Source: Isoetes taiwanensis (lineage: Eukaryota > Streptophyta > Lycopodiopsida > Isoetales > Isoetaceae). Taken from it: a DNA stretch of 64,000 bases. Shown piece after piece: positions 1 through 11,445 of the stretch; the stretch's first letter is position 1, and each line of letters begins with the position of its first letter. The position numbers and the translations under genes were made by a program. Where the stretch lies: assembly GCA_021234155.1 (NCBI GenBank), contig JAJEKV010000006.1, forward strand, positions 9,949,003 through 10,013,002, in the 5' to 3' direction. Under the pieces are notes generated by a model, which worked only from the letters and a program-made list of their open reading frames with translations, was not told the origin of the DNA and ran no database searches.

Positions 1-1010
1 AAGATATTTGAGAAGCACAAACACAAAAGGTTCTTATTTTATCGAAGGCCAGAGTTGTCGTGGACGATAAAAATCCATTCAATTGTAAAACTTTTTTTTT
101 TTTTAATTTTCTAGAATAAGAGATGCTCTTACCATGCAAGGCCATGGGATGAAACTATACAAAGTACAACTCTGATCTTTAATGATACTATATATTGTAC
201 GGCTCTTGATGGTCTCAAACTCAAGACACAGCTATTCTAAGACTAGTGTGTTACCACTAGTCCAAAGGTCTAGGGCTTAGAATAAAAGGTCTAGTAAAAC
301 ACAACTTGGTATTTTACATATAATAAAACCACGGTGAATGTATCTAAATCAAGAGATTGAAATATATAGTTTATTGATGCTTTCCAACATTCCGATGGAT
401 ATTGTTGAACGTACTCATTAGTCTAACATTTATTTTGACAACTATGTTGTTGATCTTGGACCACATAATCCTGTGAGGTGCTTTGACATCGGTTAATAAC
501 ATAATAATTGTTTTGACCTTAGATACAATGGCATGCCCAAGATTCTTTTCCACATGTACGCTATTCAAATCAAAGAAATTTCTCTTACGTAATGAGCAAT
601 GTGCGTTGTACGTTGTTAAAGCATAGATACTTTAGACAAATCAAATAAATTATAACACGCCACGTCAAAAAAAGCGAATCTAAATTATAGGAACTGCCAC
701 TTTGTCTCTTTCACGCTAAAACTTGCTTGGCAAAATGACAAAGGAACATATCCAATCCAAAGAGTTTTCATCAAAAGCACGAAACTGTTAGATAATTAGA
801 TCAGTGATTAGTCATATTTTATTACTTTTTATCCATCACATGGTTCAAGTTGAAGTTGGTAAAGTGCGTGTAGCTCACTTCTTCCAAAGTCCTCTATACA
901 TGATCTGGTTTCACATATTCTTGTGGTATTGGATGCTCGTCAGCAACAACAATGGACTGGCTTGAGGACTGGCTTGCTCAACATGGAGGTGAAGAGGTCA
1001 GGCTTGTTCA
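1..1010 (+). repeat. Dispersed repeat segment X, copy 1
   Basis: Most of this stretch aligns by eye with 49,600-50,160 and, after an interruption, with 52,226-52,510. Shared blocks include the run after 'atcaagagattgaaata', the 'ggaccacataatc' block, 'gttaaagcatagat' and 'tattggatgctcgt'. The last 60 bases match LINE reverse-transcriptase remnants in the second copy (reading like a decayed 'LEDWLAQHGG'), so part of X is LINE-derived. No gene is supported; the short open frames here are not conserved between the copies. This copy has no insertion at 721-760, so it serves as the empty-site reference for the LINE at 50,161-52,225. Confidence 0.75.
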
Positions 1011-1064
1011 CTGTCAATTTCATTCTTTGGGCCCATCCTGCACTTTCGTTGCCCTCTTCTTGCC

Positions 1065-1460
1065 ATTATGCCTTCTACATCATCCTATCTTTTGTACTCA
1101 ATGTTTTCTTTGCTATTATTTTTCTTTTCTTTTCTTTAGTTTGCCCTTCACCACTTTTCTTTCCCCTCAAATGACATTCTATTTCCTTTACCCTGCTAGT
1201 TTCTTTCCTCAACCAATAAAATAAACTAAGTATATTTCTACAGCATCGAATGAAGACTTGATACATTCAGTTGCAACTCTATCTTAGACAAGTGATGCAA
1301 AATTGGAGTTGTTTGTCCTCATAGATCATCATTTTCATCTTTATATTATACGTTTGCTATTGTCTGAGTTGTGTTTGATACCCATACCTCATGATTTTAC
1401 CACAAACAACTGAGATATTGAGAAGCAAAAAACACACATCGAGATTCTCCTTCTAGGACT
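1065..1460 (+). repeat. Dispersed repeat segment Y, copy 1
   Basis: T-rich sequence that aligns with 49,132-49,640: 'catcctatcttt', 'tttgcccttcaccacttt', 'agaatgaagact', 'agacaagtgatg' and 'gagatattgagaagca' are shared in order. The end of Y also matches the first 30 bases of the window, so the order here is end of Y, X, Y, start of X. That arrangement points to a tandem X-Y unit of about 1.4 kb. The copy at 49 kb holds an extra SINE that is absent here. Nothing in Y looks coding on either strand. Confidence 0.7.
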
Positions 1461-1984
1461 TATATATCACAAATTTTCTCCATGTTAAAACTCCCAGTAT
1501 GATTTTTTCCTATTTTTCTAAATCACTTCATGCGTTCATATTTAAAAAACCCCATGTACAAAAATACTGCGACTCTACAAATAAACACAAATTTTAATGT
1601 CCATGAAGACCATCAAGGGTGTGGAATGGTACAATGAACAATGTGATTAATCCCAAGTCAAGGGCCAAGGCAAAATTAAGAAGATGATATGACAAGATAT
1701 TTGAACTTAAGCACTAGCATCGCAGGAAACCATTAAATCATTGGAATAGAAAAGTGTATTTGTATTTTCAAATCCTACCCAAGCCATACATGTCAAGCAC
1801 TAGGTAGGAAAAAAATGAAGGCAATGTTGTGTGAGTTTTCTAACCAAGAACATCATTAACGTTATTGAGGTCATGGCGCTCGAATCAATGCCTTCCACTA
1901 TGTCAAAGTGACACTCTGCTGTTGAGTTTTATCCCTACCCTCCATTCTCAACTTGGTTTATTCTTCATTCATTTTTCTTTTTTG
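1461..1984. other. AT-rich stretch without a gene
   Basis: No coding region or RNA gene seen. Bases 1,594-1,660 share a block with 35,497-35,550 (about 'aatggtacaatgaacaa' then 'attaatccc'). The block resembles the 3' ends of minus-strand LINEs elsewhere in the window, so it may be a worn LINE 3' terminus. Confidence 0.5.
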
Positions 1985-2880
1985 TTAAAGGACATCAAGT
2001 CTTTATTTAATCAGAAATCAAGTACAAGTACAGATGCAAAGACAAGAATAAAATCTCAGAGGATAAGCATGGATCCACACTGAGTGAAATAACCTGTCTA
2101 TGCATAAGTGTGCACATCCAAATACTCCTCAAAGATCAAGCATCTCTTATGAGGGGCAAGTGAAGAACAATGCTAAGACTTAACGACGCTAGCTTAAGCA
2201 TATTGGAGAACACGATCATCTGCCATATCCAGACCTTGGAAAACTACCAGCCTCCATCTTTTCTAGATAGTCCACAACAACCAACTTGCTGCTAAATGAA
2301 AAGCCTAGCTTTATAACTTCGTTCAGGTACTTGGATAAATTGCCAAAAGCACTTGTTAGTGAGGCCTGAAAAAGAGAAAACAACCAATCCCATACTGTGA
2401 CGACTATGCGGGATACTTGTGTTTTTTAGTAGGTTCATGATACCTACATGTCTAAGGTGGTTGTGCATGAGAAAGCAATGCTCAATGGCCTCATTCATGT
2501 CGTTATGCTGGTCTTAGAGAAAAACTCCAATGTGATTATGAGGATTGTTTTGGACAAGTGCTAGACCCCCTATGATAGCACTCTATATGACCGTGCAAGG
2601 AGGAGGATGTCTTTCTCAATGTTGACCGAATAGTTGGAAATTACCATTTAAAAAAGAGCTTGCACCAAAAAGACATGATTTATTCATATCCGTTAAATCC
2701 AACCCACTTAAGTAATGTCCTAAGCAATTCTATTCATTTCATATGAAACTCTATCATTGTCTGCCAACATACAAAATCGATTAATAATGGCTGAAATATT
2801 CTTTTCCTTCTTGCAATCTTTATAATCGATGCACATTTCTTGGATCTTAGTTGTCAAATCTCCCTATTTGAAGAAGTGCT
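1985..2880 (-). mobile_element. LINE 3' fragment with RT zinc-finger remnant
   Basis: Read on the minus strand, a frame at 2,498-2,292 begins with 'EAIEHCFL' and continues through a decayed C-terminal LINE zinc-finger region. It is close to 'VESIEHCFFLCKQL' in the LINE at 34.1 kb, so it is the zf-RVT tail that follows plant LINE reverse transcriptases. Downstream on the minus strand comes an A-rich end near 1,985 ('aaataaagacttgatgtcc' then an A run), the same 3' design as the other LINEs here. The reverse transcriptase itself is missing, so this is a strongly truncated, dead copy. The right-hand boundary near 2.88 kb is approximate. Confidence 0.6.
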
Positions 2881-3976
2881 TTCAGGTATTGAAATGAAGA
2901 GCTAAGGAATAGAATAGAATAGAATAGAATAGTTTTTTTAACGTCCACGAAGACCAATAGGTCATGGGACCCATACAATGGGCTAGTACAATCATTACTA
3001 CTAGGATTAAAAAACCCCTGCCTCGAAAGGTTTTCAAGGGAAAAACCTTTGCAGTAATGATGATACTAGACAAGCGGAGATAATGACTACTGAGGGCAGG
3101 AATATACTAAGTTCATTTTTAGATGACAAAAATCAAATATAAACATAACACAAAGACAAAAAAAGCATATTTGAGCCACACAAAATCAACTTGCACTTAC
3201 TGCATCCATTGTATTGGGTAAAATAGGCCTTTGGTCTTCATGGGCAATAAAAATCTATTCACTTCAAATCAATATTAGTGAGCCTACAACATTCATAACC
3301 TATCCATTTTTCGTGCCCTCATAAATCTCTTCTTCCAAGTGCAATTCTAATTTCTCTCCTACCCTCTTCACTAGTATCTTTTCTATTTGTGTTTGCCAGC
3401 TCTTTTTCATCCTTCAGTCCCCCAGCCAACCCTGCCCCAAGCCTGCGCTACCGCTAGGTTTTTTTTTTTTAATGTGAGGCAAGAGTCTTTTAAGGGCCCC
3501 ATGGCAGGTTTTACTAGCTCAGTCTTATGTGTCCGATGGCAAAATGATCTTTGTAGGCATAAAAAGTTGTGTTCTATTTTTTCTATTCTACTCTACTTTA
3601 TTCTACTCTATTCTATTCTAGCATACTTCGTTATTCGCTAGCAGACTTGCTTAATCTATGCGTCAGTCTTTTTAGCCTATCCATGTGCTGTACTTTGGCG
3701 CTCGCTATTGAAATGTTTTATAGAGTATGCTCTGCTAGACTGGTTGCTATATTGTCTAAGAGTAGCTTAATCAATGTGCTAGCTTGTTGGCTATGTTACC
3801 TTTGCAATGCAGAATTCAGAAGTACAAATTATGCATTTTAATGCTTTGGGTGCTAAAAGATAATTATAAATATGCATCCAAAATTATTATCACGTGACTC
3901 GACTCGAAAGACGTAAACATATATTATTGCTACACATCTTTATATTATAATGTTTTATTGTGTTGGATCAAGCTCT
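2881..3976. other. Non-coding stretch with pentanucleotide repeats
   Basis: No gene recognised. About five copies of 'gaata' lie at 2,908-2,932, directly followed by a T run and a block at 2,937-3,000 that resembles the reverse complement of a LINE 3' end. A TCTAT-rich microsatellite lies at 3,576-3,622. The rest is unremarkable AT-rich sequence. Confidence 0.5.
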
Positions 3977-3990
3977 AATTTAAACAATTG
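3977..3990 (+). repeat. Left target-site duplication of retroposon
   Basis: Fourteen bases 'aatttaaacaattg' match 'aatttgaacaattg' at 5,188-5,201 with one mismatch. The pair brackets the retroposon at 3,991-5,187. Confidence 0.8.
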
Positions 3991-5187
3991 GACTTGGATG
4001 GACCTTGGCGCTGACGTCTGCGGCTAGGGCAGACGGGAGAGAGAGAAACCGCCCCTCTCTCATCGATTCCGGCACTGCTGCTCCAAATTCGAGGGCTTTT
4101 ATTCCTGTTTGCAGATGCTAGCATGGGATCCGGCAGTCTTGAAGAATTTTTCCAGGTTTCTTGTAAATTTTCTTCTTGGAAGCAGCTTTGTGGTGGTTCT
4201 TTCCAGATTTCCTTCATGCCTTCATGCCACTAACATGGCTTACTCTGCTCTTTGCTTCTGAAAGCATTCTTGCTTTATAAAGGCATAATGTTCTTTGCTT
4301 TTAAAAGAAGGACCAGTATTCCAATCTTTCTTGCAGAGACACACTGAAAAGGCAAAATGGCACCTATAAGGTGGAGTAGATTAGGTACAGGCTTGGTAAG
4401 AGAAGCAGCTTCTAACTTGATCATCAGACCTTCATTACACCTGGGTTTACTCTGTCAGGCAGCAGTTTCCTTCTCCCGTTCTTTCTTTCTAGCAGAAAGG
4501 TACAGATTTTTCAAGAATTGATCAGAAATTTTCTTCTTAAATCAGGAGGTTCATTGTGAAGAATCAAATCTGGAAATCCCAAGCATTTTTGTGCTAACTC
4601 AAGCATTTTGGGTCTGAAAAGCCACCCAAGTACTGACGCTTGGGTGAAGACTTTGATTCTGATAATCCAGCAAGACCAAGATCTGTTATAATCCAAAGCA
4701 TCCTATGCAATCTCAAGCATTTTGTGCTTGAAAAGCCACTCAAGTACTGACGCTTGGGTGGTGATTTTGGTACTGATAAGCCAAAATCTAGGAAACTATT
4801 CTAAGTACTGATACGCTTAGAATATGTCCACTCGAATACTGCTATGTTCGAGTTGCTTGGATTTTCATGCTTTTCTGGCACAGTTTGTATCCCATCTCAT
4901 CATTTTCGGGCTCTTTGCTTCGATTCATCAGATTTGGAAAGAATCTTCTGGGAGCTTTTCATCCTAGCATCTTCCTTGTTTACTCCGGTTACCATATGGG
5001 AGACTTCTTCATGCTTCATGTTTATCAGCTTATAGAGCAGGCAATAAGTTTCAACTCATAGAGGATGAAGATGTCGAGACTACGCCTGTATTAGTCCTCT
5101 TTGTTTTTGAGACATTGTACTTATTTTGATATAATATAAAAATCTCTTATCTTCAAAAAAAAAAAAATAATAAATAAATAAATAAAT
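3991..5187 (+). mobile_element. Non-coding retroposon with A-rich tail and TSD
   Basis: A 1.2-kb element flanked by a 14-bp target-site duplication and ending in A13 followed by (ATAA)n at 5,155-5,187, which is the mark of LINE-type target-primed insertion. The start is GC-rich, like a LINE 5' leader, with two hairpins: stem CGTCTGC/GCAGACG at 4,015-4,035 and GAGAGAG/CTCTCTC at 4,039-4,061. There is no RT, endonuclease or other protein; the short open frames are not credible genes. The 3' part reads 'ttatcttcaaaa', like the other LINE ends in this window. It is best read as a non-autonomous, LINE-mobilised element, or a LINE with its whole coding part deleted. Positions 4,623-4,853 hold the hairpin ladder described separately. 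No tRNA-like A/B boxes seen, so it is not an ordinary SINE. Confidence 0.75.
4623..4853 (+). other. Ladder of hairpins with a shared loop
   Basis: Four hairpins have nearly the same loop but different stems. They are CACCCAAG/CTTGGGTG at 4,623-4,646 (loop TACTGACG), CACTCAAG/CTTGGGTG at 4,738-4,761 (same loop, one T-G wobble), GATTTTGG/CCAAAATC at 4,763-4,788 (loop TACTGATAAG) and ATTCTAAG/CTTAGAAT at 4,798-4,823 (loop TACTGATACG). A fifth, ACTCGAA/TTCGAGT at 4,830-4,853, has loop TACTGCTATG. A small hairpin CAAGCA/TGCTTG lies at 4,714-4,730. Pairing kept while stem sequence changes is what a selected RNA structure leaves. The first two arose by a duplication of about 115 bp. Function is unknown. 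Confidence 0.7.
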
Positions 5188-5201
5188 AATTTGAACAATT
5201 G
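5188..5201 (+). repeat. Right target-site duplication of retroposon
   Basis: Second copy of the 14-bp duplication ('aatttgaacaattg'), directly after the A-rich tail. Confidence 0.8.
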
Positions 5202-5284
5202 AGATCATTTGAGTGCATTTGAAGGCCACGATTTATCGCATGAGTTTCCACCATCGTGATTAGTTTTGCTCTGATCTCTTATGG

Positions 5285-5580
5285 GAGAAAAGAAAAAAAA
5301 AAGGAGAGAAAAGGAGGAAGATGAAATGCAAAAAGACACGAAGAAAAGCGAAAATCAGAAACGAGAAAGGGAAAGAGGGTATGGGAAAAAGGGGAAGAGG
5401 GAAAGGGTGAGAAAGGGAGAAAAAGGGAAGGGAAAATGACATGGGAAAAGGGAAAGGGAAAGGGAAAGGGAAAGGGAAATGGAAAAGAAAAAGAGTGGAT
5501 GAAAGAGAAGGGAAAAAAGACACTAGAAAAAGGGAAGGATGGGGAAAGGAGGAAAAGGGAAGCACATTGGGAAGAAGAAA
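5285..5580 (+). repeat. Purine-rich GGGAAA low-complexity tract
   Basis: Nearly 300 bases of A and G on the plus strand, with a regular (GGGAAA)n core at 5,440-5,485. Open frames in it code only for repeated Lys/Gly/Glu or Phe/Pro/Ser and are products of the repeat, not genes. Long purine tracts can form triplex DNA. Confidence 0.85.
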
Positions 5581-6924
5581 TTCTTCTTCTTTGTCCCATT
5601 ATTGTGGTCTTGTTTGATTATCCCAGTAGCAAAACTATTTAACAAAGATCTCCTCCAATGTCAATGTCAGAATTCTTTAACCATAAGTATTAGCTTCAAT
5701 TACAGCCAGAGATCATATATCACAAAAAATGGTTTGTCGCACAAAACGTATAATTATACGACCATTTTGCTATGGTTTGCATATGATTCTGTTGTTGTAT
5801 TTGTGTGAGAGTATGCCAACAGTGTTTATAGAGCGCATGTTGTATTTCTTGTTAGTTTGCGCTCCCAACCTATGGTTTTAGCATGCAAGCGTGCAATTGC
5901 ATGCATGCACATAATGCATGCACATGGTGCCATACCATGCAATGCATGCATGTTGAGTCCCTTTAGTACTTAACACTATGCAAAGCACATTGCTTGCTTT
6001 TTTTGCGCCCATATAGGTATTTTCACGTGAGATATATAGAACATTCATCTTCATGATAAATTTGCAGATTAGCTTTGTTTGTATGAGCGCTAGAATTCAC
6101 AAATCCTCAGTTCATACAGATATAGCTTATTATGCTCGAGTAGCAAGTTGTGATACTGTGCTCATGCAGGCAGCAAGGTGCAGTACTATGATCATGAGAA
6201 TCTCGTTGCTTTTGCTTGTATTTTAGTCCTTCAAAGAAAAACAGAAGGATATACCTTTCAAAGCATAATTTGCAAGCCTCTTTGTCATATGCATCCATCT
6301 GAAGAAAGCTTTGAAGTAAGTTTTGCTAAATTATATGATTGCATAGTTGTGATTTGCGTGTTGGGCAAGGGTTATTCCACAGGAGATCAAAGTTGCAAGT
6401 TGTATACAAACTTACTTATAGGATGTTTTGAAATGTGATTCCAATTTGTATCCTGAATACATAATAATATTATTATGCATATTGGCATACATTTTATTAT
6501 TATTTACGCATTTGTTTGTCAATTTGTAATATAAATGTAAGATACATTATTGTTATTGCTTTCCTTTATTTGTTCGTTTTATTACTTGCTACGAGGTTGG
6601 CTTCGACTCTAAATATATTTCAATGGTCTGGGAGGCCATGGTATATTTCTAAGGTATTTGAAGCTGCAAGGCAACCTTCCGAAGAAGAAGGTGTGCTCGA
6701 TTAGGGATATTTACACTTCGTTGTATATTACAATATACGGTATTCCATGTTCTTTACTGTGTTAATATTATTTCATACCCCATGACCCATTTTTCATGTA
6801 GTTCCATTGCAAACATTTTCTAAGTATGGAGCTCGTGTTATATAGAACCACCCTTAGGCTCCGAGGGGCCATCTTTGTTCTTTTTCTTTTTTAAATTCCG
6901 TACACGTTTCGTACAACATCCACA
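5581..6924. other. No gene recognised; TGCATGCA-rich patch
   Basis: No convincing coding region. Bases 5,880-5,960 are rich in TGCATGCA-type alternating purine-pyrimidine sequence. The remainder is AT-rich without a recognisable element. Confidence 0.45.
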
Positions 6925-7680
6925 TATATTTCTAGAGCCTAGTTGCACTCAACCAACACAACGAAACAACATGCCGAGCCATATGGCCGTCCCCTTTATT
7001 TCCAAAATAGCAGTACAATATTTTTCCACTTCTAATAATCCCTCATGTACACCGGCCTTTTTGGGCATACAAAAGGCATCAAAGTACCACAAAGTATTCA
7101 AAACTCAAAATAAGTTCATAAAGATTTATAAGCCTCCGTTGCTAATGTCCAACACGACCCCAACATGCCAAGATTCGTGCAAAACTCGCAAAGGACGTTT
7201 CCATATCCATCTTTGAGCAAATCTGCAAAAAGAACAAAAGAACCTCTGGTACGAGGACCCCAATCTTGGCACAAAGGCCGCCACATCTTAGGCACACGGG
7301 GGCCCACCACCATGGCGCAAGGGCCCTCACCATCGTCCCAACTTAAATCCCAACATTCAAGACATAAGAGCTTGGCATGAGAGCCTCCAGCCCATAGTAC
7401 AAGATACCATCGCAAGATCAAGAAGTCAAACAATGAGCCAAGCAACATAAAAAACTAAAACATTGACTACAAGAAAACTTCAATAACGCAAGGTTATAAC
7501 GCAGGGCAAAAACTAGGGGGGGAGGGGGTGGGGCATGCAACCACAAAGGGGAAGGCTCAAAGACGGCTGATGAAAATGAGAGGAACGCAACAAGGTTATA
7601 AATACTCTAAGGGGACCTCTCTCAACTAGCCTCAAGAAGCGGATTTATCTGTTAATCTCAAAACGAGATAAATCGCACTT
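6925..7680 (-). repeat. LTR-like repeat, copy 1
   Basis: A block of about 750 bp that aligns with 12,072-12,850. Shared runs are 'ctagagcctagttgcactc', 'tcccctttatttccaaaat', 'tttttgggcatacaaaag' and 'gacccaatcttggcacaaag'-like blocks. Read on the minus strand it has a TATA-like 'agtatttatag' early and an 'aataaagggg' polyadenylation-like site late, which is the order inside an LTR. Its minus-strand start is a hairpin GATTTATCTG/CAGATAAATC type, degraded in this copy. Clear TG...CA ends, primer site and target duplication could not be fixed, so LTR identity and orientation are inference. Confidence 0.5.
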
Positions 7681-7722
7681 CTAGAGCCTAGTTGCACTCA
7701 ACCAACACAACGAAACAACATG
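7673..7722 (-). repeat. Truncated LTR-like repeat fused to copy 1
   Basis: Right after copy 1 the repeat starts again ('ctagagcctagttgcactc' through 'aacaacatgctga') and then stops after about 45 bases. This gives a head-to-tail junction of two repeat units, as made by unequal recombination between LTRs or by tandem duplication. Confidence 0.55.
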
Positions 7723-8511
7723 CTGAAAAATAGAGGCAGAAAAACAGGAAACTAAATGTCTAAGAGAATTAAGGGTACACTGTCACCACTCAAGAACCAC
7801 AAAGGCAAAGAAAATGAGCAGGCAATGGGGAGCAAGAGACTAGGGCCCGTCCAAACAACCAAGAATACTAAAAAGAATACTACGATACCCTGCTAAGCTG
7901 CTAACATGAACTATCCTAAGCTTAACAACTCAAGACATTGTGAGAAGGACCAATCCTAAAGCATCTCACAAAATGAAATAAAAGTGCAAGGGAAGCAACA
8001 TCAAACTAGAAAAGATCATGACGCAGGGACTTGACTCACTAAAAAGAACATCAATGGACGTCGAAACCTCAAACTACAGCTCCATCAACAAGGGGTAGTG
8101 ACTACACGTGTTCAAACCACCAAACCTCCATCGCAATTATAAGGCTCAAGCATAATACATCCACTCACTAAGAAAAAATAAGTACCACCTATTCACTCAC
8201 TAGGAAATAGTGGACCTAAACAAAAGGCGCCATCAAACTAAAACATACAGGGAGTACAAACAAGTGTCCAAACCACAAAACCTCAAACCGCAAGGAATGG
8301 AAACACCAAGCAATTCATGCAACAAAGCCCGACAAAGTAGCACCAACTGAAGATGCCTTTCGCATCAAGCATGTAACAAACAACTCTAGGGAAAACTAGA
8401 AAGAGTGATTTAAAAGGTCTAATGAGAAGTGGACTAAAAGTCAAGAACTCTGCAAACTAAAAATGAGTCAACACGGGCACGAGAAAGAAAAACTAAACTG
8501 CTACCTCCAAG

Positions 8512-8649
<138 letters not shown>

Positions 8650-9761
8650 TATTCATATGTCATGCTAAAGAACTATAAGTAGCCAAAGAACAAAAGTGAA
8701 GTGCCATTGCAAAAATTTCAAGCCCAAATTACATGAGCAACTAAGGGGATTAGAGATCAAAGGAGTCTCTTAGTTGTACTATCCAAAACCAAGTACGCAA
8801 TAAGTAAGGGTCATTCTCACCTAATCCAAGGGTCGTCTCCACCTCTTGACAAAATAACATGGAGAAAAGTAAAATCTTCAACTCTAATGAAAGATCAAAC
8901 CAGGGAAATTAAATATGATGTGCACACAAGATCTAAACCTAAGGAGTGAGGAATTGAACGTTGCAAAAATAGACAATGTAAGTTGGAAACCGTGCAAATT
9001 GTACTAACTATTTGGCAATAAAAAGACTAGGGGCACGATGAAAACCACAAAGGGTGAAAATAAGACCACGAACTTGACGAAGCAAGACTTGAGAACGAAA
9101 AGGGCGGACACTAACAAAGTAGTACATATAGGTACTCTAACAGAAACATAAGGCAAATAGGACAAGACTTAAAAAGCACAAAGGACCACAAACGACATGC
9201 ATAAAGGGAAGTGGCTTAACATTTGAGACCCAAGGAAACGTGAACTATCAAGATACGTGAGTGCACTAGCTAAAAATGCCATGTAAAGCACTTCAACCCA
9301 ATGCAAGTTATATAGAAACTTCAAACACTTCAACTCAATGTAAGATGGACAGAAAATTTAAAATTAGGATAAACTCATTGCAAAATTGAGAGAACCCAAA
9401 CTAGGGACAACTAGAAGAACAATAACGACGCTAACGATGATACCAAACCATAAACCAACTAACAATATGCAAGCAAAATTTATAAGCAACTGTAGGAACG
9501 TGTGACAAACTAGCCAAATAAAACCTTGAAATGTCATGCCTGCAACTTCATAAAGGCAAGAGATGGACTAACGAAACAAGGAACTTGAAATTTTTGGAGG
9601 AGCTAACACAAGACCTAAAGACTATTGAATGTTCAAGATTAAGGAAGGAAATAAGACACAAGTCATTATATTCAAAATATACAAACATCTCAACAACAAG
9701 TTTGGTAAATATGCAAGATATGAAGGGGTAGTGGAGCGTGTAAGGGAAGAAATGCTTCCCT

Positions 9762-9895
9762 ATAAGAAGATATAAATGACAACTCAGAAAATTGTTAAAG
9801 TGCTAAAGTCGAGCAATCCTCGATTTCTATAAGAAGATATAAATGACAACTCAGAAAATTGTTAAAGTGCTAAAGTCGAGCAATCCTCAATTTCT
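9762..9895 (+). repeat. 67-bp tandem duplication
   Basis: The block 'taagaagatataaatgacaa' to 'caatcctc...tttctat' occurs twice head to tail with one clear difference, so the duplication is recent. A 33-bp imperfect duplication ('gaataacaagactaacta') follows at 9,905-9,970. Confidence 0.9.
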
Positions 9896-10849
9896 ACATA
9901 GCAGGAACATGAATAACAAGACTAACTATGCATAACCAGGAAAATGAATAACAAGACTAACTACGCATACACACGAAAAAAGGGGGCTAACCACACTATT
10001 ATATAAAATGCAACACCACCATATCTATAAAAAAAAAGAATGTTGCTCCAGCAAAACTGAGACATTCACCAATACCCACCACCACTAATAAAACTCCAGT
10101 GAAGTCACCATAAACGGTTCCTGAAATTCAAACATTTCTGTCGCTCTTGTATTTTGATAAAATCATATTTCCAAGCATATGCAAAACGAATCGACAGATC
10201 GGAAAAGACCTATTGTTGACACCCATTACAGCAATTTTGGAATTGTGCTTACAGCTTCTCGCATGTGTATCAAGCCAATGTAACCACTACTGCTAGAGGT
10301 GAGCTTAATTTGGGCAGATACATGCAATGAAAACACCATCAAAGCACAAAAGGAAACATGTAACCACCAAAGCCAGGAGCGAGCTAAAATTTGGAACAGA
10401 TATCTAGACGCGCACATGCCCCAACTAGCAAAAGACCCGAATGGCGTACAACCACCAAACCATCCTGCAAAGTCTTGACAAGAAATTTGTCCAATGAAAG
10501 GCAAAAGGTTTTGAACCTTGACTGCGGTTTGAGTGCTATTTGAGGACGTGAATTGGGCGAACTAAAATCGCATGACTCCTTTGTACCACCAAAAGGAGCT
10601 CTGAAGTGGACGGACAAACTGCAAGTCATTCCCTTGGTATTCCCTTGAACCAACAACATGAGCATCCACAACATGCGAATCAAATGCATACTCCAAATCT
10701 GGGAGGATTGAAAGAGGTGAGAAAATCCAGCACAACACAAGACGATTGAAGAAGACAAATTGCAATTCAGACAAGCATAAGCCTAAATAAAGATGATCTA
10801 TGGGAAAGGAAGGGTACGGATACATCCCTATTTGAATAATCCTCTGCAT

Positions 10850-11445
10850 TAACAAGAAGGGCATGTTCTAGACAAATGGAAAAGAATCAAATTCCACTTG
10901 GGTGGCACAAACAGCAAGAACTTCAATTTTGTAACGCATAACCTGCAAATGCAAAGCTCAGACAAATAAAACATAGCAAAAAGATTTCTTGATCATGCAC
11001 TAGCTAGTCTACGCATGAAGAACCAAACTTAAAATAACAATAGCTCAGGGAATCAAAGGGTCTGTAATTCTAACAAGAAGAGCATGTTCTAGACAAATGG
11101 GACTGAATCAGATTCCACCTGGGTGGCACAAACAGCAAAAACTACAAAGTTGTAAATCATAACCTGCAAATGCAAAGCTCAGACAAATAAAACATAGCAA
11201 AAAGATTCCTTGATCATGCACTAGCTAGTCTACGCATGAAGAACCAAATCCAAACTAACAATAGCTGAGGGAATCAAAGGATCCGTAATTCCAACAAGAA
11301 GAGCATGTTCTAAACAAATCGAACTGAATCAAATTCCACCTGGGTGGCAGAAAGAGTAAAAACTTCACAATTGTAAATCATAACCTACAAATGTAAAGCT
11401 CGGACAAATAAAACATAGCAAAAGATTCCTTGATCATGCTGCATT
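10850..11445 (+). repeat. 222-bp tandem repeat, about 2.7 copies
   Basis: Units start at about 10,850, 11,071 and 11,295 with 'aacaagaagRgcatgttct' and each contains 'tgggtggca', 'cataacctRcaaatg' and 'ccttgatcatgc'. The third unit breaks off near 11,445. The units differ at a few per cent of positions. Not coding. Confidence 0.9.

Noticed and set aside
923-1266. Hydrophobic Phe/Leu-rich small protein
   Set aside because: T-rich repeat Y gives hydrophobic codons; the frame is not kept in the second copy at 49.1 kb.
4623-4853. A CRISPR array or a set of microRNA precursors
   Set aside because: Spacing is irregular, repeats are the loops rather than direct repeats, stems are only 7-8 bp, too short for miRNA, and the setting is a plant retroposon.
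5260-5642. Phe/Pro/Ser-rich and Gly/Lys-rich open frames
   Set aside because: Translation of the GGGAAA purine tract; low complexity, no start context or domain.
7640-7690. A Helitron 3' end (hairpin followed by CTAG)
   Set aside because: CTAG follows the hairpin in only one of three copies, there is no TC 5' start and no Rep/helicase; the hairpin lies at a repeat junction.
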